Translations under genes and position numbers: made by a program | In this document: piece by piece, positions 34,175 through 42,113 of the stretch | Layout: each line of letters begins with the position of its first letter | Position numbering within the stretch: the stretch's first letter is position 1 | Source: Candidatus Cryptobacteroides sp. | GTDB taxonomy: Bacteria; Bacteroidota; Bacteroidia; Bacteroidales; UBA932 | NCBI GenBank assembly: GCA_029257745.1 | Contig: JARIAS010000038.1 | Coordinates: 1 to 42,756, forward strand | Length of the DNA: 42,756 nt | Direction of reading: 5' to 3' | Notes under the pieces: model-generated | Told to the model about the DNA's origin: nothing | Databases searched by the model: none | The model's input: the letters and a program-made list of their open reading frames with translations, nothing else

Positions 34175-35327
34175 AACAAGAATAATATTACTTATAGTAG
34201 CAACTGTTATAGCAGTTGCTATTGCTGCTTATTTAATAAAGACTAGGACTAGCCTATGTGCTAATACGAGTATAGAGATGCAATTAGATGGCTTAGCCAA
34301 TAAGCAAGTACTTATCAGCAGGAGTACAGGTATAGATAGCTTAGTTACAAATGAAAAATCAAAGCTTGTTTATAAGTTTGACTTACCAGAATCTGAGCCT
34401 GAATTAGTAAATGTATATTATAATAATAGGGAGATAGCATCTTTGATGGTGCAAAAGGGTGAGAAAGTGGTTTTGAGTGCAGATAGTTTGGGTAATTATG
34501 TTGTATCAAATTCACCAGAGTCAGTTAAATTGCAACAAATAGATAAGAATAGGGAAGAGGTTTTATCTCAATTACAATTACTGTCAAAAGATTTTGCTGA
34601 TACTAAGTTGCCTAAGAATGAAAGGCAGGCTTTAGAGAGAAAAATACGTGATATTTATGTTAATTATTATCGTTCAAGTATAAAATATGTATTTGATAAT
34701 ATCCATTCTCTGTCTACTGTTGTACTAGTCTTATCTGCTAAGAATAATCAGCTTCCTATCTTTAATAGGCCAACAGATGTATTTTTATTAAAACAACTTG
34801 CAGATTCTTTAAGGACTCTATATCCTAAATCTGTGTATTTGAATTTATTAGATGCGAGGATTGCAAGTTTGGATAAGAGCCTGAATCTGGAACAAAAGAT
34901 GTCTGAAGCTAAGGAATTATCATATTTTGACATAGTCGCACCTAATCTAAAAGGGGAAGAGGTTCTTTTGTCAGAAGTAAAAGCTCCTGTTATTATGTTG
35001 TATTTTTGGGGCTTAGACAATAATGGAAAGATGAATAATATAGACGTATTGAAGCCTATATATGATAAATATCATAGTAAGGGCTTTGAAATATATTCTG
35101 TATGTATTGCGAATAATAAGGCTGATTGGGCAAAGGTAGTTCGTAATCAGAATTTAGGCTGGATTAATGTATGTGATGGCCTTGGATTAGAATCCGTAAC
35201 AGCTAGATTATATAATATAAAAAGCCTACCTGTCTCATATTTTATAGTTGATAATCAGTTACTTTTAGATAATACTATAAAAGATGAGAAGAGTCTACGA
35301 GCTTATTTAGATAAGAAGTTAAAATAG
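34167..35327 (+). CDS. TlpA-like thioredoxin-fold protein lacking the CxxC pair
   Basis: 386 residues. An N-terminal membrane anchor or signal (IILLIVATVIAVAIAAYLI) is followed by a DUF4369-like beta domain (about 35-130), a helical region and a C-terminal thioredoxin fold (about 255-386). Where the active-site cysteines belong, the chain reads MLYFWGLDNNGKMNN instead of a FWATWCxPC-type motif. The cis-proline region (SLPVSYFIVD) is kept. So it looks like a TlpA/AhpC-TSA relative that cannot do dithiol chemistry. Other cysteines exist (IYSVCIAN, INVCDGL) but not paired as a redox motif. Its last 9 bases overlap the convergent tsaB gene. Likely periplasmic, tethered to the inner membrane. Confidence 0.8.
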   Translation: MNKTRIILLIVATVIAVAIAAYLIKTRTSLCANTSIEMQLDGLANKQVLISRSTGIDSLVTNEKSKLVYKFDLPESEPELVNVYYNNREIASLMVQKGEKVVLSADSLGNYVVSNSPESVKLQQIDKNREEVLSQLQLLSKDFADTKLPKNERQALERKIRDIYVNYYRSSIKYVFDNIHSLSTVVLVLSAKNNQLPIFNRPTDVFLLKQLADSLRTLYPKSVYLNLLDARIASLDKSLNLEQKMSEAKELSYFDIVAPNLKGEEVLLSEVKAPVIMLYFWGLDNNGKMNNIDVLKPIYDKYHSKGFEIYSVCIANNKADWAKVVRNQNLGWINVCDGLGLESVTARLYNIKSLPVSYFIVDNQLLLDNTIKDEKSLRAYLDKKLK

Positions 35328-36002
35328 TTTTTTTCTACTTTCAGTAGCAACAAACTCTTTAAGGTAGAACGGTTCAAAGTAGGCAATGTCTTTGAACTGT
35401 TTTTCTTTATATGCCTTTAGGCATGGTTCTAACAAATATTTTGCCTTACAGTCGCTTTGGATAAAATGTGCATTGCTACTTGTTATGACCTTGCTGCATT
35501 TGTCTGCCGCGTCACCTATAAAGATCATATTATTATCTTTGAGTAGCTCAGAATAGCTGTTTTCATCTATTATTTTAGCAGCTATATCCTCTATTAGCTC
35601 ACCATCTTTAGTGTATATACTTTGGTAGACCTCCATTCTTCTTGCATCTATCATTGGTACTATAAGCTGATTGTTGGATATAAGTCCATCATTTTTAGCC
35701 TGATAAAATAGACATTCGAGAGAACTTATTGCAATTAGAGGAATGTTGGCACCAAAGCATAGTGCCTTTGCATGGCTTACACCTATCCTTAATCCTGTGT
35801 ATGAGCCTGGTCCCATACTTACAGCAACAGCATCGCAGTCTTGAACTCTTAAATTATGCTCATCTAACATATCTTTAATCATCGGTGCTGTTTGAGCTGC
35901 GTGTTCCTTAAAATGTTCTTTGTATGAAATTATCTTCCCATTCTCAGCTAGTGCAGTGGAGCAGAGATTAGTAGAAGTCTCGATAAGTATAAATCTTGCC
36001 AT
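35319..36002 (-). CDS. tsaB: tRNA threonylcarbamoyladenosine biosynthesis protein TsaB
   Basis: 227 residues, normal length. An ASKHA-fold partner that, with TsaD and TsaE, transfers threonylcarbamoyl to A37 of tRNAs reading ANN codons. Family motifs: FILIETSTNLCSTALAENGK at the N-terminus and the glycine-rich VSMGPGSYTGLRIGVSHAKAL. The C-terminal part is shorter and more variable, as expected for TsaB against TsaD. It follows cvpA by one base on the minus strand, and its 3' end overlaps the convergent thioredoxin-fold gene by 9 bases. Confidence 0.94.
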   Translation of the reverse strand: MARFILIETSTNLCSTALAENGKIISYKEHFKEHAAQTAPMIKDMLDEHNLRVQDCDAVAVSMGPGSYTGLRIGVSHAKALCFGANIPLIAISSLECLFYQAKNDGLISNNQLIVPMIDARRMEVYQSIYTKDGELIEDIAAKIIDENSYSELLKDNNMIFIGDAADKCSKVITSSNAHFIQSDCKAKYLLEPCLKAYKEKQFKDIAYFEPFYLKEFVATESRKKLF

Positions 36003-36003
36003 T

Positions 36004-36495
36004 TTATTTTATAATTAATTGTTTAAGAGTTGGTAAAAAGATATTGCTTATATCTTTTATATAATAGTAAATTGAGGAATCCTTTCTACTTATAGGCTCA
36101 AATAGGTGATAATTCTCGTTTATATATTCAGCTAGCATTATAATTAAGCCTAAAACTAAGATAGCAAGAAAAAATGATAGTATCATACCCAGAATTCTGT
36201 TTATCCATCCGAGAAGAATAGCCGATAAAATGCTTTCTATAATTTTCTGAACGATTTTTCCTGCTAAAAAACAAGCCATAATTATAGCTATAAAAGATAT
36301 AATGTAAGCAGATGTTTGTAATTCGCTAATATGTTTTCCTATCCATGTGGCTAATTCAGGGGCATATATTGATGCAAGTTTAGCACCTATATAGATAGAT
36401 AAAATGCTTATTATTGGAGATATTATTCCCTTTTTGTATCCGTGATATAAGGATAATATAAGACAGATGCTAAGTATGATATCTAAAACTGTCAT
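36004..36495 (-). CDS. cvpA: CvpA family membrane protein
   Basis: 163 residues with four hydrophobic membrane segments and the family opening VLDIILSICLILSLYHGYKKGIISPI. It belongs to the CvpA family, named for colicin V production in E. coli, and also tied to purine-linked and envelope phenotypes; the molecular function is unclear. The C-terminal soluble tail (ISRKDSSIYYYIKDISNIFLP) is short. It is the first gene of a leftward pair with tsaB and has its own divergent promoter next to ileS. Confidence 0.88.
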   Translation of the reverse strand: MTVLDIILSICLILSLYHGYKKGIISPIISILSIYIGAKLASIYAPELATWIGKHISELQTSAYIISFIAIIMACFLAGKIVQKIIESILSAILLGWINRILGMILSFFLAILVLGLIIMLAEYINENYHLFEPISRKDSSIYYYIKDISNIFLPTLKQLIIK

Positions 36496-36513
36496 AATTA
36501 ATTAAATTTTAAT

Positions 36514-36521
36514 TATATTTG
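36514..36521 (+). promoter_or_regulatory. -7 box of ileS
   Basis: TATATTTG followed by C, matching TAnnTTTG. The start is predicted near 36525, giving a leader of about 52 bases that begins with a short hairpin (36524-36544). Confidence 0.6.
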
Positions 36522-36523
36522 CT

Positions 36524-36544
36524 CTCTTAATAAGTAGTTAAGAG
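36524..36544 (+). promoter_or_regulatory. Hairpin at the predicted 5' end of the ileS mRNA
   Basis: CTCTTAA (36524-36530) pairs with TTAAGAG (36538-36544), loop of seven, no T-run after it. It could be a 5'-stabilising stem; nothing marks it as a T-box, whose conserved sequences are absent. Confidence 0.4.
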
Positions 36545-36559
36545 CTATTAATATAAATG

Positions 36560-36567
36560 CAAAAATA
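36560..36567 (-). promoter_or_regulatory. Probable -7 box of cvpA-tsaB
   Basis: The reverse strand reads TATTTTTG, fitting TAnnTTTG, about 58 bases of leader before the cvpA ATG at 36495. It overlaps the ileS leader on the opposite strand, so the two divergent transcripts overlap at their 5' ends if both boxes are used. Confidence 0.5.
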
Positions 36568-36576
36568 AGAAAAAAT

Positions 36577-39500
36577 ATGATATTCAAAGAGTATAAATCA
36601 TTAGATTTAGTATCTATTGCTAATGATGTTTTGGAAAGATGGAGTAAGAATAGGGCTTTTGAAAAATCTTTAGAATTAAGGGAAGGGGCTCCTAGCTTTG
36701 TATTCTTTGAAGGTCCTCCTTCAGCCAACGGTATGCCGGGTATTCACCACGTAATGGCTCGTTCTATTAAAGATGCTATATGTAGATTTAAGACGCAAAC
36801 AGGGTTTAAAGTTTACAGAAGGGCTGGTTGGGATACTCATGGTCTTCCTGTTGAAATAGGAGTGGAAAAGAAATTGGGTATACATAAGGATGATATTGGA
36901 ACAAAAATATCAGTAGAAGAATATAATGCTACTTGTCGTACCGAAGTGATGAAGTATACAAAGGAGTGGGAGAATATGACAAAGCGTATAGGTTATTGGG
37001 TTGATATGAATGATCCTTATATAACTTATGATAATAGATATATTGAGACTCTATGGTACTTGCTTAAGAATATATATAATAAAGGATTATTATATAAGGG
37101 CTATTCTATACAGCCATTTTCTCCTGCTGATGGTACAGGTTTAAGTTCACATGAACTAAATCAGCCAGGTTGTTATAGAGATGTTACAGATACTACTGTT
37201 ACATGTCAATTTGAAATTGTAAAGGACGAGAAATCACAAAAACTATATGCTTGTGAGACTCTTCCTGTATATTTTTTAGCATGGACTACTACACCTTGGA
37301 CTCTTCCTTCAAATACAGCTCTTTGTGTTGGTCCTAATATTGAATATGTTAAGGTTCAGTCTTTTAACCCATATACAGGAGCAGAAGCTATTTATGTCGT
37401 TGCTAAAAATCTAGTATATAGTTATTTTAATGAAAAAGCACAAGATATAGCCCTGTCTGAATATAAGCTTGGAGATAAGCTAATCCCATTTAAGATTTTA
37501 GGTGAAGCATTTAAGGGTAGCGAGCTTGTTGGTATTAGTTATGAGCAGTTAATTCCTTGGTTCAAGCCTTTAGATGGCGATGCTTTTAAGGTTATATCGG
37601 GAGATTATGTTACAACAGAAGATGGTACAGGTATAGTTCATATTGCACCTACCTTTGGTGCTGATGATAAAAAGGTGGCAAATAACTTTGGCATAGGTGC
37701 TGTGATGATTGTTGATAAAGCAGGTAACAGGCAGGCACAGGTGAGTAGAGAAGGTCGTTTCTATCCATTGGAAGAGATTGACCCTAATTTTGTGAAAGAT
37801 TTTGTAGCAAAAGACTATGCTGAGTATGCAGGCAGATATGTTAAAAATGCTTATGATGATAGTCTTTCTGCTGATGCTCCTACCTTAGATATAGACTTAT
37901 GTGTGATGATGAAGGCAGATGGCAGGGCATTTAAGATTCAGAAGCATGTGCATAGTTACCCTCATAGTTGGAGGACAGATAAACCTGTATTATATTATCC
38001 TCTAGATGCTTGGTTTATCAAGACTACTGCAGTTAAGGAGCAGATGGTTGCACTTAATAAGTCAATAAATTGGCGTCCGGAGTCCACAGGTACAGGACGC
38101 TTTGGTCAGTGGTTAGAGAATATTCAGGACTGGAACCTTTCAAGAAGTAGATTTTGGGGTACACCTTTGCCTATTTGGAGAACTGCAGATGGAAAAGAGG
38201 AACTATGTATAGGTTCTGTAAAAGAACTTTATGCAGAGATAGAAAAGTCTGTGCAGATGGGATTTATGAGTTCTAACCCATTAAAGGATAAAGGATTTAA
38301 TCCTGAAGATATGTCTTTGGAGAATTATAATAAGATTGACTTACATAGACCTTATGTAGACGATATTATATTAGTCTCTAAGAATAATGAACCTATGACA
38401 AGGGAGGCAGATCTTATAGATGTGTGGTTTGATTCTGGTGCAATGCCTTATGCTCAAGAAGGCCTTAGAAATTTAGGCTCTGAAAGTTTTGGTACGACTG
38501 CAGATTTTATTGCAGAAGGCGTGGACCAGACAAGGGGTTGGTTCTATACTTTGCATGCCATACATACAATGGTGAGTGGTACTCCTGCCTTTAAGTCGGT
38601 TATATCCAATGGCTTAGTCTTAGACAAGAAAGGAGAGAAGATGAGTAAGCGTCTAGGTAATGCCGTTGATCCTTTTGAGCAACTAGACAAATATGGTGCA
38701 GATGCTCTGCGTTGGTATATGCTAACAAATGCACAGCCTTGGGATAATCTTAAATTTGATGAAACAGGTGTGGATGAAGTTAGAAGAAAGTTCTTTGGAA
38801 CCCTATATAATACATATTCTTTCTTCGCACTATATGCAAATGTAGATAAATTCGATCCAAGTGCAGAGAAAATTGCCTATAAGGATAGACCTGAAATAGA
38901 TAGATGGATAATTTCTTTATTAAATAGTTTAAAGAAAGACGTTATAAAAGCATATGAGGCATATGACATTACAGGGGCAGGAAGAATGTTGCAAGATTTT
39001 GTTTGTGATAATTTGAGCAACTGGTATGTACGTCTTAATAGAAAACGTTTCTGGGGTGGAAGTATGGATAATGATAAGCTAGCTGCATATCAAACATTGC
39101 ATGAGGCCCTTAGGGATATTGCAGTACTAGCTGCACCTATTGCTCCTTTCTTTATGGATAGACTTTATCTAGATTTAGAACCAAATGGAAGCGAGTCAGT
39201 ACATTATGTAAATATGCCAGAGGTGGACGAATTGTGCATAGACAAGGATTTAGAAGAAAGAATGTCTTTAGCACAAAAGGCAACATCTATGGTATTAGCT
39301 TTGAGAAGGAAGGTGAATATAAAGGTAAGACAACCTTTGTCAAAACTTATAATACCTGTAATATCAGAAAAACTTAGGAAACAACTAGAATTAGTAAAAC
39401 ATCTAATTTTAACAGAGGTAAATGTGAAAGATGCTGAATTTATGTCTGATACAGCGGGTATTATTACAAAGAAGATTAAGCCAAACTTTAAGACCTTGGG

Positions 39501-40023
39501 TAAGACTTACGGGAAGCAGATGAAAGAAATTGCAAGTGTAATCACAGCTTTATCTCAAGAAAGCATAAGTGATTTACAGGAAGCTCAATCTAAGTCTCTT
39601 GACTATACCCTAAGCTTGGCTAGTGCTAATATAGTTTTGAAACCTGAAGATTATGAGATAAGTTCAGAGGATATGCCTGGTTGGTTGGTAGCTACTGAAG
39701 GCAGTTTGACATTAGCCTTGGATATAGAGGTAAGTGAAGAACTTTTAAGGGAGGGTATTGCACGAGAACTTATTAATAGAATACAGAATATAAGAAAAGA
39801 TAGTGGCTTTGACGTTGTTGATAAAGTGAGTGTTCTAATTTATGCAGGTAAAGAAAATTATCATGATATAGAAAACTCTCTCACAGCATTTTCAGATTAT
39901 ATTTGTAGTCAGACCTTATCAACATCTCTTCAATTAGCAAATGAGGGATCTGTTATAGATGATAAAGCTTTAGAGATAGAGTGGAATGATTCATCTATAC
40001 ATATATTAGTAATAAAAAATTAA
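36577..40023 (+). CDS. ileS: Isoleucyl-tRNA synthetase, eukaryote-like (IleS2) type
   Basis: 1148 residues. Class I synthetase charging tRNA-Ile. The HIGH-equivalent region is PPSANGMPGIHHVMARS; the KMSKS motif is GEKMSKRLGNAVDPF. The CP1 editing domain (roughly 200-410) has the WTTTPWTLPSNTALCV motif. The anticodon-binding part (about 690-920) is followed by a long C-terminal extension. The length and wording fit the IleS2 group found in Bacteroidota and eukaryotes, which is generally poorly inhibited by mupirocin; that is a family property, not a measurement here. ileS followed by a DksA-like gene and lspA is a conserved Bacteroidota order. Confidence 0.96.
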   Translation: MIFKEYKSLDLVSIANDVLERWSKNRAFEKSLELREGAPSFVFFEGPPSANGMPGIHHVMARSIKDAICRFKTQTGFKVYRRAGWDTHGLPVEIGVEKKLGIHKDDIGTKISVEEYNATCRTEVMKYTKEWENMTKRIGYWVDMNDPYITYDNRYIETLWYLLKNIYNKGLLYKGYSIQPFSPADGTGLSSHELNQPGCYRDVTDTTVTCQFEIVKDEKSQKLYACETLPVYFLAWTTTPWTLPSNTALCVGPNIEYVKVQSFNPYTGAEAIYVVAKNLVYSYFNEKAQDIALSEYKLGDKLIPFKILGEAFKGSELVGISYEQLIPWFKPLDGDAFKVISGDYVTTEDGTGIVHIAPTFGADDKKVANNFGIGAVMIVDKAGNRQAQVSREGRFYPLEEIDPNFVKDFVAKDYAEYAGRYVKNAYDDSLSADAPTLDIDLCVMMKADGRAFKIQKHVHSYPHSWRTDKPVLYYPLDAWFIKTTAVKEQMVALNKSINWRPESTGTGRFGQWLENIQDWNLSRSRFWGTPLPIWRTADGKEELCIGSVKELYAEIEKSVQMGFMSSNPLKDKGFNPEDMSLENYNKIDLHRPYVDDIILVSKNNEPMTREADLIDVWFDSGAMPYAQEGLRNLGSESFGTTADFIAEGVDQTRGWFYTLHAIHTMVSGTPAFKSVISNGLVLDKKGEKMSKRLGNAVDPFEQLDKYGADALRWYMLTNAQPWDNLKFDETGVDEVRRKFFGTLYNTYSFFALYANVDKFDPSAEKIAYKDRPEIDRWIISLLNSLKKDVIKAYEAYDITGAGRMLQDFVCDNLSNWYVRLNRKRFWGGSMDNDKLAAYQTLHEALRDIAVLAAPIAPFFMDRLYLDLEPNGSESVHYVNMPEVDELCIDKDLEERMSLAQKATSMVLALRRKVNIKVRQPLSKLIIPVISEKLRKQLELVKHLILTEVNVKDAEFMSDTAGIITKKIKPNFKTLGKTYGKQMKEIASVITALSQESISDLQEAQSKSLDYTLSLASANIVLKPEDYEISSEDMPGWLVATEGSLTLALDIEVSEELLREGIARELINRIQNIRKDSGFDVVDKVSVLIYAGKENYHDIENSLTAFSDYICSQTLSTSLQLANEGSVIDDKALEIEWNDSSIHILVIKN

Positions 40024-40033
40024 TTAGAATATT

Positions 40034-40462
40034 ATGGCAGAGTTAAATAAAAATACACTAGAAGAACAATCTTCACAAGTAGAAAAAACGTCATATAATG
40101 ATGAAGAACTAGCATATTTTAAGGCTATAATTTTAGATATGCTAGAAAAAGCAAGGGAAGAGTATAATACTCTTAGAAAAGTTGTAACCCATAGTGGCTC
40201 AAATGATATAGAAGATACTAATCCATCATTTAAGACAGTTGAAGATGATGGTGCAAGTCAATTGTCAAAAGAAGAGGCAAGCCAGTTAGCTCAAAGACAA
40301 TATAAGTTTATACAAAATCTTGAGGCTGCCTTGGTGCGTATAGAGAATAAGACTTATGGGATATGTCGTCTGACAGGAAAATTAATACCTAAGGGTAGAT
40401 TGGAATTAGTGCCTCATGCTACTCTTACAGTAGAAGCAAAAGAAGCTTTATCAAAGAAATAA
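40034..40462 (+). CDS. TraR/DksA-like regulator without zinc-finger cysteines
   Basis: 142 residues. An N-terminal helical hairpin (about 25-105) would enter the secondary channel of RNA polymerase, with an acidic tip (KTVEDDGASQLSKEE). The globular zinc-finger region reads YGICRLTGKLIPKGRLELVPHATLTVEAKEA. DksA keeps four cysteines there; here only the first Cys remains and the others are replaced, as in other Bacteroidota relatives I recall. It probably tunes transcription in stringent or growth-rate control, with ppGpp. It is 10 bases after ileS and 5 before lspA, so all three are co-transcribed. Confidence 0.88.
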   Translation: MAELNKNTLEEQSSQVEKTSYNDEELAYFKAIILDMLEKAREEYNTLRKVVTHSGSNDIEDTNPSFKTVEDDGASQLSKEEASQLAQRQYKFIQNLEAALVRIENKTYGICRLTGKLIPKGRLELVPHATLTVEAKEALSKK

Positions 40463-40467
40463 TATTT

Positions 40468-41112
40468 ATGATAGAAAGGAAAAAGAAGTGTCTATTACTT
40501 AATTTGTCTGTTTTAGCTATAATATTAGTTATTGTAGATCAGGTGATTAAGATATGGGTAAAAACAAATATGAGTATAGGACAGCACTTCGATATTTTTG
40601 GTGATTGGGCAAAAATATATTTTGTTGAAAATAAAGGTATGGCTTTTGGCCTATCTTACGGTGGAGATATAGGTAAAATATTTTTGACTTCATTCCGTAT
40701 AATTTTCTTTTTCTTTTTGCTATATTGGATATATAAATTAATCAAAAAGGGTATTAAGAATGACTTGGGAGAATATGTCATGACACCTGTACCAATGCTG
40801 ATTGCCTTAACAATGATTACAGCAGGTGCATTTGGTAATATCATTGATTGCGTGATTTATGGGCAGATATTTTCAGAGTCTACATCATATTCTGTATCAA
40901 GTTTTGGAGGAAGCTATGCACCTATATTTTTAGGTAAGGTAGTTGATATGTTTTATTTTCCTATGATAGATTGGCAACTACCTGATTATTTACCTTTGAT
41001 CGGAGGGGAGCGTTTTACCTTCTTTGATCCTGTATTTAATTTTGCAGATAGTTGCGTATCAGTAGGTGCAGCTATATTAATATTAGTATATCCTAGATAT
41101 TTTTTTAAATAA
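40468..41112 (+). CDS. lspA: Lipoprotein signal peptidase
   Basis: 214 residues, longer than the E. coli enzyme (164), as usual in Bacteroidota, because of an inserted stretch between the catalytic aspartates. Four membrane helices. Conserved boxes: VDQVIKIWVKTNM, VENKGMAFGL, AGAFGNIIDCVIYGQIF, GKVVDMFYFP and FNFADSCVSVGA, with the catalytic Asp pair in GNIID and FNFAD. It cleaves prolipoproteins after lipidation, an apt function given lipoproteins such as the DUF4988 protein in this window. It is the last gene of the ileS unit, followed by a strong terminator. Confidence 0.95.
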   Translation: MIERKKKCLLLNLSVLAIILVIVDQVIKIWVKTNMSIGQHFDIFGDWAKIYFVENKGMAFGLSYGGDIGKIFLTSFRIIFFFFLLYWIYKLIKKGIKNDLGEYVMTPVPMLIALTMITAGAFGNIIDCVIYGQIFSESTSYSVSSFGGSYAPIFLGKVVDMFYFPMIDWQLPDYLPLIGGERFTFFDPVFNFADSCVSVGAAILILVYPRYFFK

Positions 41113-41131
41113 TAGATGATTTATACTTTAG

Positions 41132-41161
41132 ACTACTATGGCATTGTCATAGTAGTTTTTT
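41132..41161 (+). terminator. Intrinsic terminator after lspA
   Basis: ACTACTATG (41132-41140) pairs perfectly with CATAGTAGT (41148-41156), loop of seven, followed by six T's (41156-41161). It ends the ileS-dksA-lspA transcript just before the EamA gene. Confidence 0.85.
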
Positions 41162-41183
41162 GTGTGTTTATAAGCAAGAATAT

Positions 41184-42110
41184 ATGAAATCAAAACTTAG
41201 AGCAAGCATATTTGTTTTTCTAGGAGCTTGTAGCTTTGGTGTATTATCAACAATAGTTAAAACCGCTTATGCTCATGGCTTTACCTTGTCAGATGTAACA
41301 GGTAGTCAGACTATTATCGGAATGTGTATACTTTGGTTAATATATTTTGTAAATAAAACTTTTAAGAATAAGTCCCAGACTAATAATAGCAAAAAATTGG
41401 CTTTATCTAACAAGCTGTGGCTTGCTTGCAAAGTAATGTTCGCTGGCTCTTTTACAGGCTTGGTAGGAGTATTATATTATAAATCGGTGTCTTATCTTCC
41501 TGCTTCTATTGCAATCATATTACTTATGCAGAATGTTTGGATGAGCTTTATTATAGAAAAACTATTCCTAAGGAAAAGACCTTCCCGTAGACAGCTATAT
41601 GCAATGATAATTGTCTTGATAGCCAGCATTTTAGCTGCTGGTGTATTTGAAGATAGGGTGTATTTGGATATAAGGGGTATTATATATGGCTTGGCATCGG
41701 CTTTATCTTATTCTATTTTTATGCTTACAAGTGCAAGAATAGGTAATGAATTGGAACATAGTTATAAAAGTGCTTTGATGATAAGTGGGGCGTGTTTATT
41801 AACATTTATAATATTTCCTAAATTGTTTATACTTAGCGATTTGTTCTCTAGTGGTATTCTGCCATGGGGCTTATCCTTAGCTATATTTGGTATGGTTATC
41901 CCGCCCTTCCTTTATTCTAAGTCTATTCCAAAGACAGGGCTTTCCTTGGCAGCAATATTAGGTGCAGCAGAGCTTCCAGTAGCCGTGATTGCTTCTTCCT
42001 TAGTGCTTTCAGAAAGACTGTCTGTATTGCAGATTTTAGGCATTATCTTAATTATTTTTGCTATTGCTTTGCCTAATATAAATAGACTTAAATATTTGGA
42101 TAAGCAATAA
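41184..42110 (+). CDS. EamA/DMT family transporter
   Basis: 308 residues with about ten hydrophobic membrane segments in two EamA repeats. The first repeat starts KLRASIFVFLGACSFGVLST; the second starts near RGIIYGLASALSYSIFMLTS. Such proteins export amino acids, metabolites or drugs across the inner membrane; the substrate cannot be read from the sequence. The track ORF starts at 41160 on a TTG that lies in the upstream terminator's T-run; the ATG at 41184 is the sensible start. No clear promoter box is seen in the 22 bases left between terminator and ATG. It converges on yaaA with a 3-base gap. Confidence 0.88.
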   Translation: MKSKLRASIFVFLGACSFGVLSTIVKTAYAHGFTLSDVTGSQTIIGMCILWLIYFVNKTFKNKSQTNNSKKLALSNKLWLACKVMFAGSFTGLVGVLYYKSVSYLPASIAIILLMQNVWMSFIIEKLFLRKRPSRRQLYAMIIVLIASILAAGVFEDRVYLDIRGIIYGLASALSYSIFMLTSARIGNELEHSYKSALMISGACLLTFIIFPKLFILSDLFSSGILPWGLSLAIFGMVIPPFLYSKSIPKTGLSLAAILGAAELPVAVIASSLVLSERLSVLQILGIILIIFAIALPNINRLKYLDKQ

Positions 42111-42113
42111 TAT

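Noticed and set aside
36557-36568. Tiny upstream ORF (M-Q-K-stop) in the ileS leader
   Set aside because: Four codons, no ribosome-binding site, no isoleucine codons that would suggest attenuation; chance.
36496-36576. T-box riboswitch before ileS
   Set aside because: The leader is about 50 bases with no T-box sequence, specifier loop or terminator/antiterminator pair.
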